Below, one piece after another: positions 16,787-25,773 of a stretch of DNA of 64,000 nucleotides; the first letter of the stretch is position 1, and every line of letters starts with the position of its first letter. The notes below the pieces were generated by a model. It was not told the DNA's origin and did no database searches. It saw only the letters and a list, made by a program, of their open reading frames with translations. The DNA lies in contig JAZRGT010000010.1 of the NCBI GenBank assembly GCA_045644325.1, forward strand, positions 62,001 to 126,000, written 5' to 3'. The stretch comes from CAG-390 sp045644325. Lineage in GTDB: Bacteria > Bacillota > Clostridia > Oscillospirales > CAG-272. A program made the translations under genes and the position numbers.

Positions 16787-18304
16787 TTATTCAATCGTCA
16801 TATATAAAATGGAGTGAATATCAGAATATCTGTAGCCTTCGTATTTATATGAAGTTGAATCTTCAAAAAGAACATAATCTCCGTCTATCGGATCGTATGC
16901 TGCAGAATCACAAACCATAAACTTAAGCTTAGACGCCGTCTTTTCCTCAGGATTCAAGCACTCGGCGAAAACGAGATAATGATTCTTGTTGCCCTTCATA
17001 ACCTGCACTACGATTCCTTCGGGGTGTTTAGCCAAAAGCTCTTTAAGCTTTGTCCTCGTGGGATAGTAGATCTTATTCATCTGAACGGTTTTTCCATCAA
17101 CGTTGAATTGATTGATAACGTACTCCCAACGCATATAAATGGGATCACCGCTCAAATTAGTGGTGGTTGAATCCGAACCGTATTTGCCCGTATTTGCCAG
17201 TCCTACGGTATACGGGTCCGCAACGAGATTGCCTTCCTGGCCCGAACGGAAATCATACCCCTTTGTTTTGACCGCGCCCATATTATTAAGAACCATAGCC
17301 ACCGCACAATTTCCGCAGCCTTCGTCCATCCAGCAGTAGTTGCCGTTAGGTTCCCGCGAATCGATTGCAAATTTCTTTTTGACGCCGTTTGAGGTGAAGC
17401 TCAAAAACTTCAGTTGAGTCGCATCCCAATCGCTTGTATAGATATTGTTTTGGCTATACCATGTAAAAGCGTCTCGATCTACAACAGTAACGGTAAAGCT
17501 GCGGCTAAGTCCTTCAACTGATGCAGTTATGGTAGACTTACCGAGACCGAGGGCGCACCAAGTACCGTCTTCTCCGATAAGTATAACGTCTTCATTGCTG
17601 GAGGACCACGTTATATCGTCAGTAAATACGTTATAAGGGTGCTTTCTTGCATAAAATACGCCCGTGGAATAAAGACGAACCTTGGTGGAGGTAAAAACAA
17701 CAGAAAGCTTTTCGGTTTTGATCGGCTCTATCGTCCAAAGCTGATTTTTATAATCCGAGGTTATCTCCTGAAGCTCGGTGTAATAGTCACTATACTCGGT
17801 GACCGTATTCGACTGAGTCATGACCAGCTTATTATTCTTGGTGTTAGAGGGCGCAAATATAAACCGATTGTTATAGTATTCAACTATATCAAACTTAGAG
17901 GAAGCTCCCGCTGAAGAGAGCTTGGTCTTCTTGATCTTACTATCCTTTGAGGTATCCAGCGTATAGCTATATGCATATTCCCCATTATCGTTCTGCGGGA
18001 TAATCATATATGTACCGTCGTCACAAGGCAAGAGGTGGAACACCTGCCCCATACTGCTCTCGGAATACTTTTCAAGATAAGATTTAGCTTTGGTCTTTGC
18101 CGTATACTTATAAGAACCAAGATATAAGCCTGTGGAGACGTTGCGGATTCGGCAAACCATTTCAGTAAGCTCTACGTCATCCGTTACCGAATCGACCGTT
18201 GCATTAGCCGCAAAAACACTCACGCCGGGGTAACATTGCACCAGCGTTAATATGGCAAAGAAAACGCAGATGGCGCGTTTTGATTTGTCATTAAAGAAAT
18301 TCAT
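16787..18304 (-). CDS. secreted protein: ricin-type, Big2 and C39-like peptidase domains
   Basis: A 505-residue exported protein. A signal peptide (residues 1-33, cleavage near VFAANA) is followed by a ricin-type beta-trefoil-like region (about 45-200, with RNVSTGLYLGS and NQLWTIEPI), a bacterial Ig-like Big2 domain (about 205-275, with ITWSSSNEDV and LGKSTITAS) and a C39-like papain-fold domain with Cys in GCGNCAVAM (about 331), His in NKNHYLVF (about 441) and Asp in VCDSAAYDP (about 463). The residues expected for a cysteine peptidase are present. No LPxTG-type sorting signal or C-terminal anchor exists, so it is not an obvious substrate of the sortase in the same operon. RBS GGAG, seven bases. 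Confidence 0.78.
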   Translation of the reverse strand: MNFFNDKSKRAICVFFAILTLVQCYPGVSVFAANATVDSVTDDVELTEMVCRIRNVSTGLYLGSYKYTAKTKAKSYLEKYSESSMGQVFHLLPCDDGTYMIIPQNDNGEYAYSYTLDTSKDSKIKKTKLSSAGASSKFDIVEYYNNRFIFAPSNTKNNKLVMTQSNTVTEYSDYYTELQEITSDYKNQLWTIEPIKTEKLSVVFTSTKVRLYSTGVFYARKHPYNVFTDDITWSSSNEDVILIGEDGTWCALGLGKSTITASVEGLSRSFTVTVVDRDAFTWYSQNNIYTSDWDATQLKFLSFTSNGVKKKFAIDSREPNGNYCWMDEGCGNCAVAMVLNNMGAVKTKGYDFRSGQEGNLVADPYTVGLANTGKYGSDSTTTNLSGDPIYMRWEYVINQFNVDGKTVQMNKIYYPTRTKLKELLAKHPEGIVVQVMKGNKNHYLVFAECLNPEEKTASKLKFMVCDSAAYDPIDGDYVLFEDSTSYKYEGYRYSDIHSILYMTIE

Positions 18305-18327
18305 TGTTATTCTCCAAAACTAATAAT

Positions 18328-19056
18328 TTATTTAGCTCTTTTGATACGTCTTTTCATTTTTATAATATCGCGGAGCATTCTGACGGTATCTCTAACGATA
18401 CGCACCTTTGATTCTCCGTGAACGAGAACGCTGACGGGCATCTCGGTAATTTTATACTTAAATTTAGATGCCCACAAAAGCGCTTCAAAGTCAAAAGCAA
18501 ATCCGTTTACTTCAAGACGGGGGAAAATTGTATCTACTGCCTCGCGCCTGAAGCCTTTGCAGCCGCACTGAGAATCCGAAAGCCTGAAGCCGCCAACTAT
18601 GCAAAGAACCTTTATATAAGCCTTGGAAGCTATCTTTCGGATAAGGGTATAATTCGAATAACCATCCTTATCAAGGTTTCGGGATCCTATAACGAGCTGA
18701 CTATCGGGGGCAGCATCGAAGTACCGCACCATCTTTGCTATAACGTCGGTGCCGTATGCCATATCAGCGTCTGTAAACATCGCAATATCACCGCGAGATT
18801 CAAGCATAGCTGTCTTTACCGCAGCACCCTTGCCTCGATTTTTTTCGTAGCCGACTACTCTTACTCCGGGAAGATTCAAATCGCGGACTATTTTATCACA
18901 ACCGTCGGAGCTTCCGTCGTTGGAATAAATAATCTCATAATCGCGGGTTCCATCTTCCAAAACAAAATTTTTCTCCATATACTCCCACAGCTTCTTTGCA
19001 TTTTCGGCAATTATGGAAGCTTCATTATACATAGGAATACAAACCGAAATTTTCAA
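18328..19056 (-). CDS. family 2 glycosyltransferase (dolichyl-phosphate glucosyltransferase-like)
   Basis: A 242-residue GT2 enzyme: N-terminal SVCIPMYNEASII, the nucleotide-binding IIYSNDGSSDGCD and the metal-binding DxD in FTDADMAYG (about residue 95), followed by IGSRNLDKDGYS. It lacks transmembrane helices and most resembles the catalytic domain of ALG5/polyprenyl-phosphate glycosyltransferases, which charge a lipid carrier with sugar. It begins with TTG at 19056, with AAAGG upstream. It lies 23 bases from the genes on either side in the sortase operon, consistent with a role in envelope glycosylation. Confidence 0.85.
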   Translation of the reverse strand: MKISVCIPMYNEASIIAENAKKLWEYMEKNFVLEDGTRDYEIIYSNDGSSDGCDKIVRDLNLPGVRVVGYEKNRGKGAAVKTAMLESRGDIAMFTDADMAYGTDVIAKMVRYFDAAPDSQLVIGSRNLDKDGYSNYTLIRKIASKAYIKVLCIVGGFRLSDSQCGCKGFRREAVDTIFPRLEVNGFAFDFEALLWASKFKYKITEMPVSVLVHGESKVRIVRDTVRMLRDIIKMKRRIKRAK

Positions 19057-19079
19057 TTTATAAAGTGCCTTTCAAAGTA

Positions 19080-19913
19080 TTATTTTTTATAAACGTAAAA
19101 ATCAACGTTCACTTCAGTTTCAAGATAATCACGTGCATTTAACAGCTCAATAGACTTAGATGAGGTTCTGAACTTATAAGGAGTCATTCCAAAAAGTCTC
19201 TGAATATCTTCATTGTTATCGATATTTATACGATACGACACGTTCGTCTTTTCGAGAAGCGTCATAGAAGTAGGCAAATCTGCCCGATCTTCGTTAATGT
19301 GCACTTCATCGTAAATAGCTTCTTTAAGGTCATATAAATGCCGATCTCCGGCAGCACCGATTATCAGTATACCGCCGTCCTTCAAAGCTCTCAGACACTC
19401 ATCCTGTGCAATGGGGGCAAACATAGAGAGCATACCGTCAGCAATAGCAGAACGCACGGGCAGAGCAAAAACTGAAGCAACGGAATAAAAGCTATTGTTA
19501 CCGCCACGAATATTTCTGCGAACCGATGCCCGATGAACAGCGTGCTTTGAGAGATCTGCACCAAATACAAATGAATCAGCGAAATTCATTGCAATATAAT
19601 CGGAATAATATCCTTCTCCGCAACCGGCATCAACCAAAAAGAAATCGTTGCGCAAATACTTTTCACAAATTCGTTTGATTTCATCCGCGAGAGGAAGATA
19701 ATACTGTTTATTCAAAAAAGCAGTTCTGTCATTAACAGCTTCCTTGGAATCGCCTCTCCCGCCCGATCGGTAAGAAAGATCAACGTACCCCGAAGAAGAT
19801 AAATCAAAGCAATGGCTCTTTTGTCCTTGCATTGGCTTGCAGCGATAACTTTTTCCGTCAACATATAGCTCCGAGCCACATATCGGACATAATAAGAAAT
19901 CTGTTGTAACCAT
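19080..19913 (-). CDS. RlmA-type 23S rRNA (guanine-N1)-methyltransferase
   Basis: A 277-residue protein with an N-terminal zinc-binding module (CPICGSE at residues 8-14, then a Cys and HCFDLSSSGYVDL) and a SAM-binding domain (FLVDAGCGEGYYSDYI, about 90-105). This is the RlmA family, which methylates N1 of a guanine in the hairpin 35 loop of 23S rRNA (G745 or G748), some members giving resistance to tylosin-class drugs. The start overlaps the upstream sortase stop (TAATG). Its place inside an envelope operon is unexpected. Confidence 0.88.
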   Translation of the reverse strand: MVTTDFLLCPICGSELYVDGKSYRCKPMQGQKSHCFDLSSSGYVDLSYRSGGRGDSKEAVNDRTAFLNKQYYLPLADEIKRICEKYLRNDFFLVDAGCGEGYYSDYIAMNFADSFVFGADLSKHAVHRASVRRNIRGGNNSFYSVASVFALPVRSAIADGMLSMFAPIAQDECLRALKDGGILIIGAAGDRHLYDLKEAIYDEVHINEDRADLPTSMTLLEKTNVSYRINIDNNEDIQRLFGMTPYKFRTSSKSIELLNARDYLETEVNVDFYVYKK

Positions 19914-20926
19914 TATCTTTCAACTTTTATTAATTTAGCGTGGATGGCATATCTACCGTCTTCATTTCCTAGAATGCAAGTAGAAAGCGTGATAATAATA
20001 TCGTCTTTGGAAAAACTGACATCATCTCTGTGATAAAGTGATTTAGCTTCGCGTTCATAAAGAAAGCTTACAAATTCATCGTCAGTTGCAAAATACGTTC
20101 TGAAATATTTATCGTATTTATCAGTAGGATAAGCCGAAAAAACTCTGAATGTATAATGGCCGTCGAAAGTAGTAATTTCTATATCGTTGTCCGTATTCAT
20201 AAAGAAATTCACATCGTCAACGAATTTTGTGGCATCGCAAAACATAGAGCCGTTAAACATATTATGTCCGTAAATTATGATATTACGGTTGTTTTCGATA
20301 TTCTTATTATTTCTGAAATCTATAAATATTGCGCCTACTGCCAAAGGATGACCGTCGAAGCCGTGAGTAAGATAAAAATCATTATCTTCACATTGAACCA
20401 TCGGATAACTGATCTTCGTATTCGGAATATGAATAAAACCGTAAGTATCTTTATTCTTTGTATCGCGCCACTCTTGAATTTTTGCAAGCAATTTTTGGAA
20501 CTTTGCACTTGTCACGTCTTTAACGATACCGTCGGCAGCGGGAACATAAACCGGACTGCCATTTAACAAAACGTCATGATAACTGCTCAAAGGCATATCG
20601 GAGGTAGAAAGAACCATATTGGTTACGCCCGAGTCCGTAAAGCTGTTGAGAAGTGACATATAGTCGTCCTTGATATCTTCATAAAGCTCCTCGCCCTTGC
20701 CGTAATCAGAAACAATTACAAACAGCTCGGAAACACAGTATGCAAATACACATATACAAATAAAAATCATAAAAAATCGATAAGCTTTAAAAGCGGAAAA
20801 ATCAGCTTTAAAAGTTCTTTTTCTATGAGGAGGTACTACGTCGTCAAGCTTGAGAGTGTCGAGCGAATCAATAAAATCGTCATTTGGGGTTTGTGCGGCA
20901 TTTACGAAATCTTTTTTATCTGACAT
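19913..20926 (-). CDS. class B sortase
   Basis: A 337-residue membrane-anchored transpeptidase. A cytoplasmic N-terminal tail of about 55 residues leads into one transmembrane helix (YRFFMIFICICVFAYCV) and an extracellular sortase domain. Catalytic residues are His in IIYGHNMF (about 218), Cys in TLSTC (about 313) and Arg in DGRYAIHAKL (about 323). GFIHIPNTKISYPMVQ marks class B. The cytoplasmic tail is long for the class. It heads an operon with RlmA, GT2, C39 and ABM genes; no sorting-signal protein is visible in this window. RBS AAAGGAGG, promoter 20970-20998. Confidence 0.93.
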   Translation of the reverse strand: MSDKKDFVNAAQTPNDDFIDSLDTLKLDDVVPPHRKRTFKADFSAFKAYRFFMIFICICVFAYCVSELFVIVSDYGKGEELYEDIKDDYMSLLNSFTDSGVTNMVLSTSDMPLSSYHDVLLNGSPVYVPAADGIVKDVTSAKFQKLLAKIQEWRDTKNKDTYGFIHIPNTKISYPMVQCEDNDFYLTHGFDGHPLAVGAIFIDFRNNKNIENNRNIIIYGHNMFNGSMFCDATKFVDDVNFFMNTDNDIEITTFDGHYTFRVFSAYPTDKYDKYFRTYFATDDEFVSFLYEREAKSLYHRDDVSFSKDDIIITLSTCILGNEDGRYAIHAKLIKVER

Positions 20927-20969
20927 TCGTGAGCCTCCTTTCCGGTCTTACAAAATTATTTTTTATACT

Positions 20970-20998
20970 ATTATATTACAAATATGTACTAAATACAA
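20970..20998 (-). promoter_or_regulatory. sigma-A promoter of the sortase operon
   Basis: On the minus strand TTGTAT (20998-20993), 17-bp spacer, TATAAT (20975-20970). Confidence 0.72.
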
Positions 20999-21044
20999 GA
21001 TATTGAATTCTTTTTTTAAGAAATTTATACACTTAGTACACAAA

Positions 21045-21077
21045 TCCCGTCGGATTTTGAGGAAATATCCGACGGGA
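21045..21077 (-). terminator. terminator hairpin of the htrA-RR-HK operon
   Basis: An 11-bp stem (21045-21055 and 21067-21077) with an 11-base loop just after the kinase stop. The following T-tract is short (ATTTGTG), so termination may be partial. Confidence 0.65.
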
Positions 21078-21102
21078 AATACACTCGTTATATTGTGATA
21101 GA

Positions 21103-22626
21103 TTAATTTACTTTAAGTTCGAACCAAAAAGTAGTTCCCTTTCCTTCTGCTGACTCAACACCGTAAGAAGCTGAATGAAGACGCAAGAGCTTGCTGACTA
21201 TCGAAAGACCGATGCCACTTCCAACAATTGCGCGCTTATGAGATTTTTGCTCGGTGTAGTATCTATCCCATATTTTTTCGATATCATCTTTGGAGATTCC
21301 TTCACCCGAATCGGTTATGGAAATACGAACGGTTTGATCCGATACAAGAGTTTGTTTAATTATAACTGTCTTGTCTGTGCCTGTATAGTTTATTGCGTTA
21401 TTAAGCAAATTATAGATGACTTGAAGAATCATACCTTCGTCGGCTTGAATCTCTACGTTTTCAGATGCTTTAAATTCAATAACATATCCATAACGGCGAA
21501 CCAGCTCGCTGTAGCGGTTAATCGTAGCACTGATTGATTCCGTAAGATTGATAACTCTGAAATTGGGTTCTAGACAATCCGAGCTGTATTTCGAAAAACC
21601 AAGCACGTCGTTGACAAGAGTAGTAAGTCTTTTCGTCTCGTCTATAATATATTGACAATTTTCAGGAGAGTTTTCCCCCGGAATATCGCGCATCATTTCG
21701 GCATATCCGCTAATCAACGTCAGAGGGGTACGCAAATCGTGCGATACGTTGGCAATCAACTCCCGCTGAAATCTTTCTGTTTTAGATATTTCACCAACCG
21801 CATAATTGAGCGCATTTGCCAGTCTTTGAGTCTCATTGTATCCCTCTTCTTCAAATACCGCAGTATGTCCTATCTCAGCCATACGTTCCGCTTCTGCAGT
21901 CATCTTCTCCAAAGGACGCGAAATCTTCCTTGAAAAAGCCCACGAAAAAATTACGGTTAATAGCACGATCAAGGCGGCAATGTAGCCAAATTGGACGTTT
22001 CGGGTTTGCTGTACAGTGCTGATCGGTGTAAATTCAAGGTTGATAAATACAGCAAAACGATCATTTTGCGAATTCAAAACCGACTTGACAGCAACCGCTA
22101 CAACAAGCTCCCGTGCATCAAAATCGCTTTGAAGCGGGAATTCAGCTACTAAGCCCTCTCCAGGCCCACCTTTCATTTTCCCTCTTTTATCACCGATTGT
22201 AAGGGCATAGCGGTGAGTTACGGCTCCCCCGGATTCAACCGCTTCTGCATAATAAGCGTCAAGCGATGAACTGTCTACATAATGAATGATGCAAGTCGGA
22301 GAAACCTCCTTATTAACGATCGGATCTCCAAGTGCTTCGTTTACAACTTCATAAACGGAAATACAAACATCGTACTGTGATGCCAAATCGCCGCATATTG
22401 AATCAAGGTCTTCGCTGTCAATGCATTTTTCAATAGATGAGAGAACCTTATCGAGCTGGCTAAGCTTTGTTCTTTCATAAAAGAAATCAAGAAGCAGGAC
22501 TTGAAATATCCAAATCACAGCTAAAATCAGTAAAACAAAAACAGTAAAACCTAAGATCAGATGAGTGCGTATTCCACCCTTAGCTTTGAAATCAGAAGCA
22601 GAACGCTTTTTGTTATGTTGTTTCAT
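21103..22626 (-). CDS. sensor histidine kinase
   Basis: A 507-residue two-component kinase: transmembrane helix 1 (about 24-47), an extracellular sensor region (about 50-200), helix 2 (about 207-230), HAMP (about 230-285), a HisKA domain with phospho-acceptor His in SHDLRTPLTLISGYAE (about 295) and a HATPase_c domain with N-box NLLNNAINYTG and G-boxes DSGEGISKDD and GSGIGLSIV. It should phosphorylate the response regulator encoded just upstream, which its start overlaps by 14 bases. The signal is unknown; the upstream HtrA protease gene suggests envelope stress. Confidence 0.93.
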   Translation of the reverse strand: MKQHNKKRSASDFKAKGGIRTHLILGFTVFVLLILAVIWIFQVLLLDFFYERTKLSQLDKVLSSIEKCIDSEDLDSICGDLASQYDVCISVYEVVNEALGDPIVNKEVSPTCIIHYVDSSSLDAYYAEAVESGGAVTHRYALTIGDKRGKMKGGPGEGLVAEFPLQSDFDARELVVAVAVKSVLNSQNDRFAVFINLEFTPISTVQQTRNVQFGYIAALIVLLTVIFSWAFSRKISRPLEKMTAEAERMAEIGHTAVFEEEGYNETQRLANALNYAVGEISKTERFQRELIANVSHDLRTPLTLISGYAEMMRDIPGENSPENCQYIIDETKRLTTLVNDVLGFSKYSSDCLEPNFRVINLTESISATINRYSELVRRYGYVIEFKASENVEIQADEGMILQVIYNLLNNAINYTGTDKTVIIKQTLVSDQTVRISITDSGEGISKDDIEKIWDRYYTEQKSHKRAIVGSGIGLSIVSKLLRLHSASYGVESAEGKGTTFWFELKVN

Positions 22627-23353
22627 TATTACTGATCAGATCAAATTTCTTTGTGATCTTCCCTTCCAAACGATATCCGATTCCGCGAAGCGTAACAATA
22701 AGCGATGAATATCTGCCGAGAGATTTGCGGAGAAGCTTGATGTGAGTGTCCAGCGTTCTGGCGTCACCGTAAAAATCATATCCCCATACCTCACTGATCA
22801 GCTTTTCTCGCGAAAGAGCGATATTGTGATTCAAAAGCATATAGAAGAACAATTCATACTCCTTGGGCGACATATTGATCCGATTTCCGTCAATATAAAC
22901 GATCCGAGCAGTAATATCTGCCTTCAGCATACCGTCATCAATTTCCATAATTTCATGCGGATTTGCTAAAGCTTCAGAAGAGGTAACGTTAGAATCCACT
23001 CTTTTCATAACAGCTTCGATTCTGAGTATAAGCTCTCGGGGAGAAAACGGCTTAACCACGTAATCGTCAATACCGAGATTAAAACCGTTAATCTTGTCAT
23101 ATTCCTCCCCACGGGCTGAAAGCATTATTATGGGAACGTTGCTCGACTTCCTGATCTCCCTGACTGCAGAAAATCCATCAAGCTCGGGCATCATAATATC
23201 CATAACAATGATATCTATACTTTGAGAATGAAAAACCTCTATGGCTTCCATTCCGTCAGAGGCTTCGATTACCTCATGGCCTCCGAATTCCGCATATTTC
23301 TTAATGAAAGAACGGATACCGTCTTCATCATCAACTACCAAAATTTTATACAT
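22613..23353 (-). CDS. OmpR/PhoB-family response regulator
   Basis: A 246-residue regulator: receiver domain with acidic VVDDED, phospho-acceptor Asp in IIVMDIMMPELDG (about residue 51), Thr/Ser switch in MLSARG, Lys in VVKPFSP (about 101), then a C-terminal winged-helix DNA-binding domain (about 150-235, with MSPKEYELFFYMLLN and DARTLDTHIKLLRK). Start at ATG 23353, seven bases after GGGAGT. It lies 19 bases after htrA and overlaps the kinase, so the three genes form one operon. Confidence 0.95.
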   Translation of the reverse strand: MYKILVVDDEDGIRSFIKKYAEFGGHEVIEASDGMEAIEVFHSQSIDIIVMDIMMPELDGFSAVREIRKSSNVPIIMLSARGEEYDKINGFNLGIDDYVVKPFSPRELILRIEAVMKRVDSNVTSSEALANPHEIMEIDDGMLKADITARIVYIDGNRINMSPKEYELFFYMLLNHNIALSREKLISEVWGYDFYGDARTLDTHIKLLRKSLGRYSSLIVTLRGIGYRLEGKITKKFDLISNNETT

Positions 23354-23372
23354 CTGTTTTACTCCCAAGAAA

Positions 23373-24770
23373 TCAAAGGCTCGAATCCTGCTGTGCACCT
23401 TCCGGGATATATTCGATGAGCTTGATTTTCAATTCGTAATATTTCCTGTCGCGCTTGATTCTTACAACAACTTCATCACCTATTACATTTGAAGAAATGC
23501 TGAATGAAACATCGTCAAGGTCAACTATTGAATAACCGTTAACACTGACTATAATATCATTTGTTTTCAATCCATATTTCTCAATGTCAGCGGATACGAT
23601 AACCTGTGCATAGATGTCTCCGAAAATACCGGCACTGTACTGCACTTGCTTCAAGGGTATACCGAGCGACGGTCTTCCCGAAACATAACCGTTCGTTATC
23701 AGCTGTTTAGCAATATCCCAAGCTGTATCCACGGGAATGGCGAAGCTGATACCTTCAACACCCTGCCCGCTGGTTTTTGCATTTACAACGCCTACAAGTC
23801 TGCCGTAGAGATCAAAAAGTCCTCCGCCGGAGTTTCCGGGGCTTACTGCGGCGTTTGTCTGAAGCAAGGTCATGCTTCCATTGCCTTCCATTACAACCTC
23901 GCGTGCAAGAGAGCTGATAATTCCGTTTGTCACGGTACCTCCGAGCTCACCAAGAGGATTTCCTATAGCGATTACAGCTTGTCCGAGGCGAAGATTGGAT
24001 GCCGTTCCTATAACCGCAGGAGTAAATTCCTTTCCGGACTCGGGTGTTATGGAAATTACCGCCACGTCAGTTTTACTGTCAGTGCCTATCAAAACAGCTT
24101 CATACTCACTTCCATCCGTAAGTCTTACGATTATATTCGACGCACCCTCTATAACGTGATTGTTTGTGATGATATATCCCCCCGTCGAAATAATAACGCC
24201 ACTTCCTGCGCCGCTGACAACGTACTGAGAATATCCTCCAAAGCCGCTTTTAACGGTTTCCGTGGTTATTTCAACGACAGAATCTCTGACAGCCTCAATT
24301 GCCTCTTCCATCGCCATCGGCTGCCCCGGCAAAGTGGCGGACTCTGTACGCGGCGGTTCGTTTTTATCAATATATGATCTGTCGTCTTCAGGCTTCGGCT
24401 TAACCAAATCGATTTGAGCTTGGGTTTCGGCAGAATGTGCAACAAAATATTCGTTAGCAAAATAAGCAGCTATAAAGCCCGAAGCGAATGAAGCTAATAT
24501 GCACAGAACAAGTATGACAGCAGCGAACGGAATAGCAAGCTTCAAAACTCCTGAAGAACTTCTTGAGGGCTTTTTTTGATTATCAGCACCCAAATTATCC
24601 TGAGCAGTTTTATTCGCACCGCCAGATTGATACCTATCTATCGTATACCCGCTGTTTGTCTGATCGGGACTGTAAATCACGCCGTGAACTACATTTTCTG
24701 CAGCATCATTTTTGCTTTCACATTCATCCTTCTGATTTTGATCATTTAGTCTATCGAAATCGTTAATCAT
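23373..24770 (-). CDS. HtrA/DegP-like membrane-anchored serine protease
   Basis: A 465-residue protease with a disordered cytoplasmic N-terminus (about 1-75, rich in Asn, Asp and Gln), one transmembrane helix (about 78-105), a trypsin-like domain with catalytic His in ITNNHVIEG (about 203), Asp in KTDVAVIS (about 236) and Ser in PGNSGGGLFD (about 308), and one C-terminal PDZ domain (about 365-455). It should degrade or refold damaged proteins on the outer face of the membrane. It leads an operon with a response regulator and a kinase. AAAGGAG lies seven bases before the ATG. I could not find a clear -35 upstream. Confidence 0.94.
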   Translation of the reverse strand: MINDFDRLNDQNQKDECESKNDAAENVVHGVIYSPDQTNSGYTIDRYQSGGANKTAQDNLGADNQKKPSRSSSGVLKLAIPFAAVILVLCILASFASGFIAAYFANEYFVAHSAETQAQIDLVKPKPEDDRSYIDKNEPPRTESATLPGQPMAMEEAIEAVRDSVVEITTETVKSGFGGYSQYVVSGAGSGVIISTGGYIITNNHVIEGASNIIVRLTDGSEYEAVLIGTDSKTDVAVISITPESGKEFTPAVIGTASNLRLGQAVIAIGNPLGELGGTVTNGIISSLAREVVMEGNGSMTLLQTNAAVSPGNSGGGLFDLYGRLVGVVNAKTSGQGVEGISFAIPVDTAWDIAKQLITNGYVSGRPSLGIPLKQVQYSAGIFGDIYAQVIVSADIEKYGLKTNDIIVSVNGYSIVDLDDVSFSISSNVIGDEVVVRIKRDRKYYELKIKLIEYIPEGAQQDSSL

Positions 24771-24886
24771 AACAAATCTCCTTTCATAATTCTTTTATAT
24801 TATAATACCGAAATGTGACGGCTATATGATAACTCGATAAAAATATGTTGAATGAAATCCATTTAAAACAAAATTCAAAGTTTTTA

Positions 24887-24915
24887 TTGTAATGTATAAA
24901 TAAATATGATATAAT
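24887..24915 (+). promoter_or_regulatory. sigma-A promoter of the QueG-like/addBA operon
   Basis: TTGTAA (24887-24892), 17-bp spacer, TATAAT (24910-24915). Confidence 0.75.
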
Positions 24916-24945
24916 TTAAGTATAACAATAACGGAGTTTGAAGAT

Positions 24946-25773
24946 ATGAAACGAATCACTGAAATAATCCGAAAAAACGGAGCCGCTGAGGTTGGGGTTC
25001 TGCCCTACAATGAATGCGAAATTATCAATCCTCATCTTGCAAACAAGCTTCCGTTCATTCCAAAATCTGTTTTTATAGGAATCGTGCCATACTATACTCA
25101 CCACTGCGATAATCCTCACACCATTTCGGCATATGCTTTGGCATATGACTATCACAAGCTTCTTTTCGATATTTGTAATAAAACCATAGAAGACCTAAAA
25201 GAAATATATCCCGAATCACATTTTGCAGGCTTTGCGGATCATTCCCCAATAAACGAAAAGCTTGCTGCCGCAAAATCAGGCTTGGGAATCATAGGGGACC
25301 ATAGCCTTTTGATTACCGAAAGATACTCTTCATTTGTTTTTCTATTCGAAATTATTTCTGACCTTGAATTTGACGCGCCCGTCTTCGATATCAAATACTG
25401 TGAACACTGCGGAGCGTGCAAAAACGCTTGCCCCGCAAATATCAGCGACAAAAAAACTTGTCTTTCCGCAATAACGCAAAAAAAGGGAGCGTTAACCGAA
25501 GATGAAATCGATTTAATTAAAAGCACAGGATTTATATGGGGATGTGATTTGTGTCAGCTTGCTTGCCCTCATACATTAAATGCCATTTCCCAAAACACAA
25601 TCTACTCTGATTCGTTGTGGTTTAACTCTAATATAATCGCGTCCCCAAGCGAAAATACCGTTGAGGACACAAGCGATTTTAATATGCGCGCCTACAGCTG
25701 GCGCGGACCGAAAACTATTTTAAGAAATATCCTTATTTTGAACAAACAATCTCAAGAGGACTACGATGATTAA
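24946..25773 (+). CDS. short QueG-like iron-sulfur protein (epoxyqueuosine reductase family)
   Basis: A 275-residue protein similar to epoxyqueuosine reductase, the cobalamin/Fe-S enzyme for the last step of queuosine synthesis. Two 4Fe-4S motifs are seen: CEHCGACKNACP (about 153-164) and GCDLCQLACP (about 200), with ADHSPINEKLAA and SGLGIIGDHSLL from the B12-binding part. It is about 100 residues shorter than typical QueG and lacks the C-terminal HEAT-like region, so it may be a divergent relative with a different substrate. It overlaps addB by eight bases. Confidence 0.8.
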   Translation: MKRITEIIRKNGAAEVGVLPYNECEIINPHLANKLPFIPKSVFIGIVPYYTHHCDNPHTISAYALAYDYHKLLFDICNKTIEDLKEIYPESHFAGFADHSPINEKLAAAKSGLGIIGDHSLLITERYSSFVFLFEIISDLEFDAPVFDIKYCEHCGACKNACPANISDKKTCLSAITQKKGALTEDEIDLIKSTGFIWGCDLCQLACPHTLNAISQNTIYSDSLWFNSNIIASPSENTVEDTSDFNMRAYSWRGPKTILRNILILNKQSQEDYDD

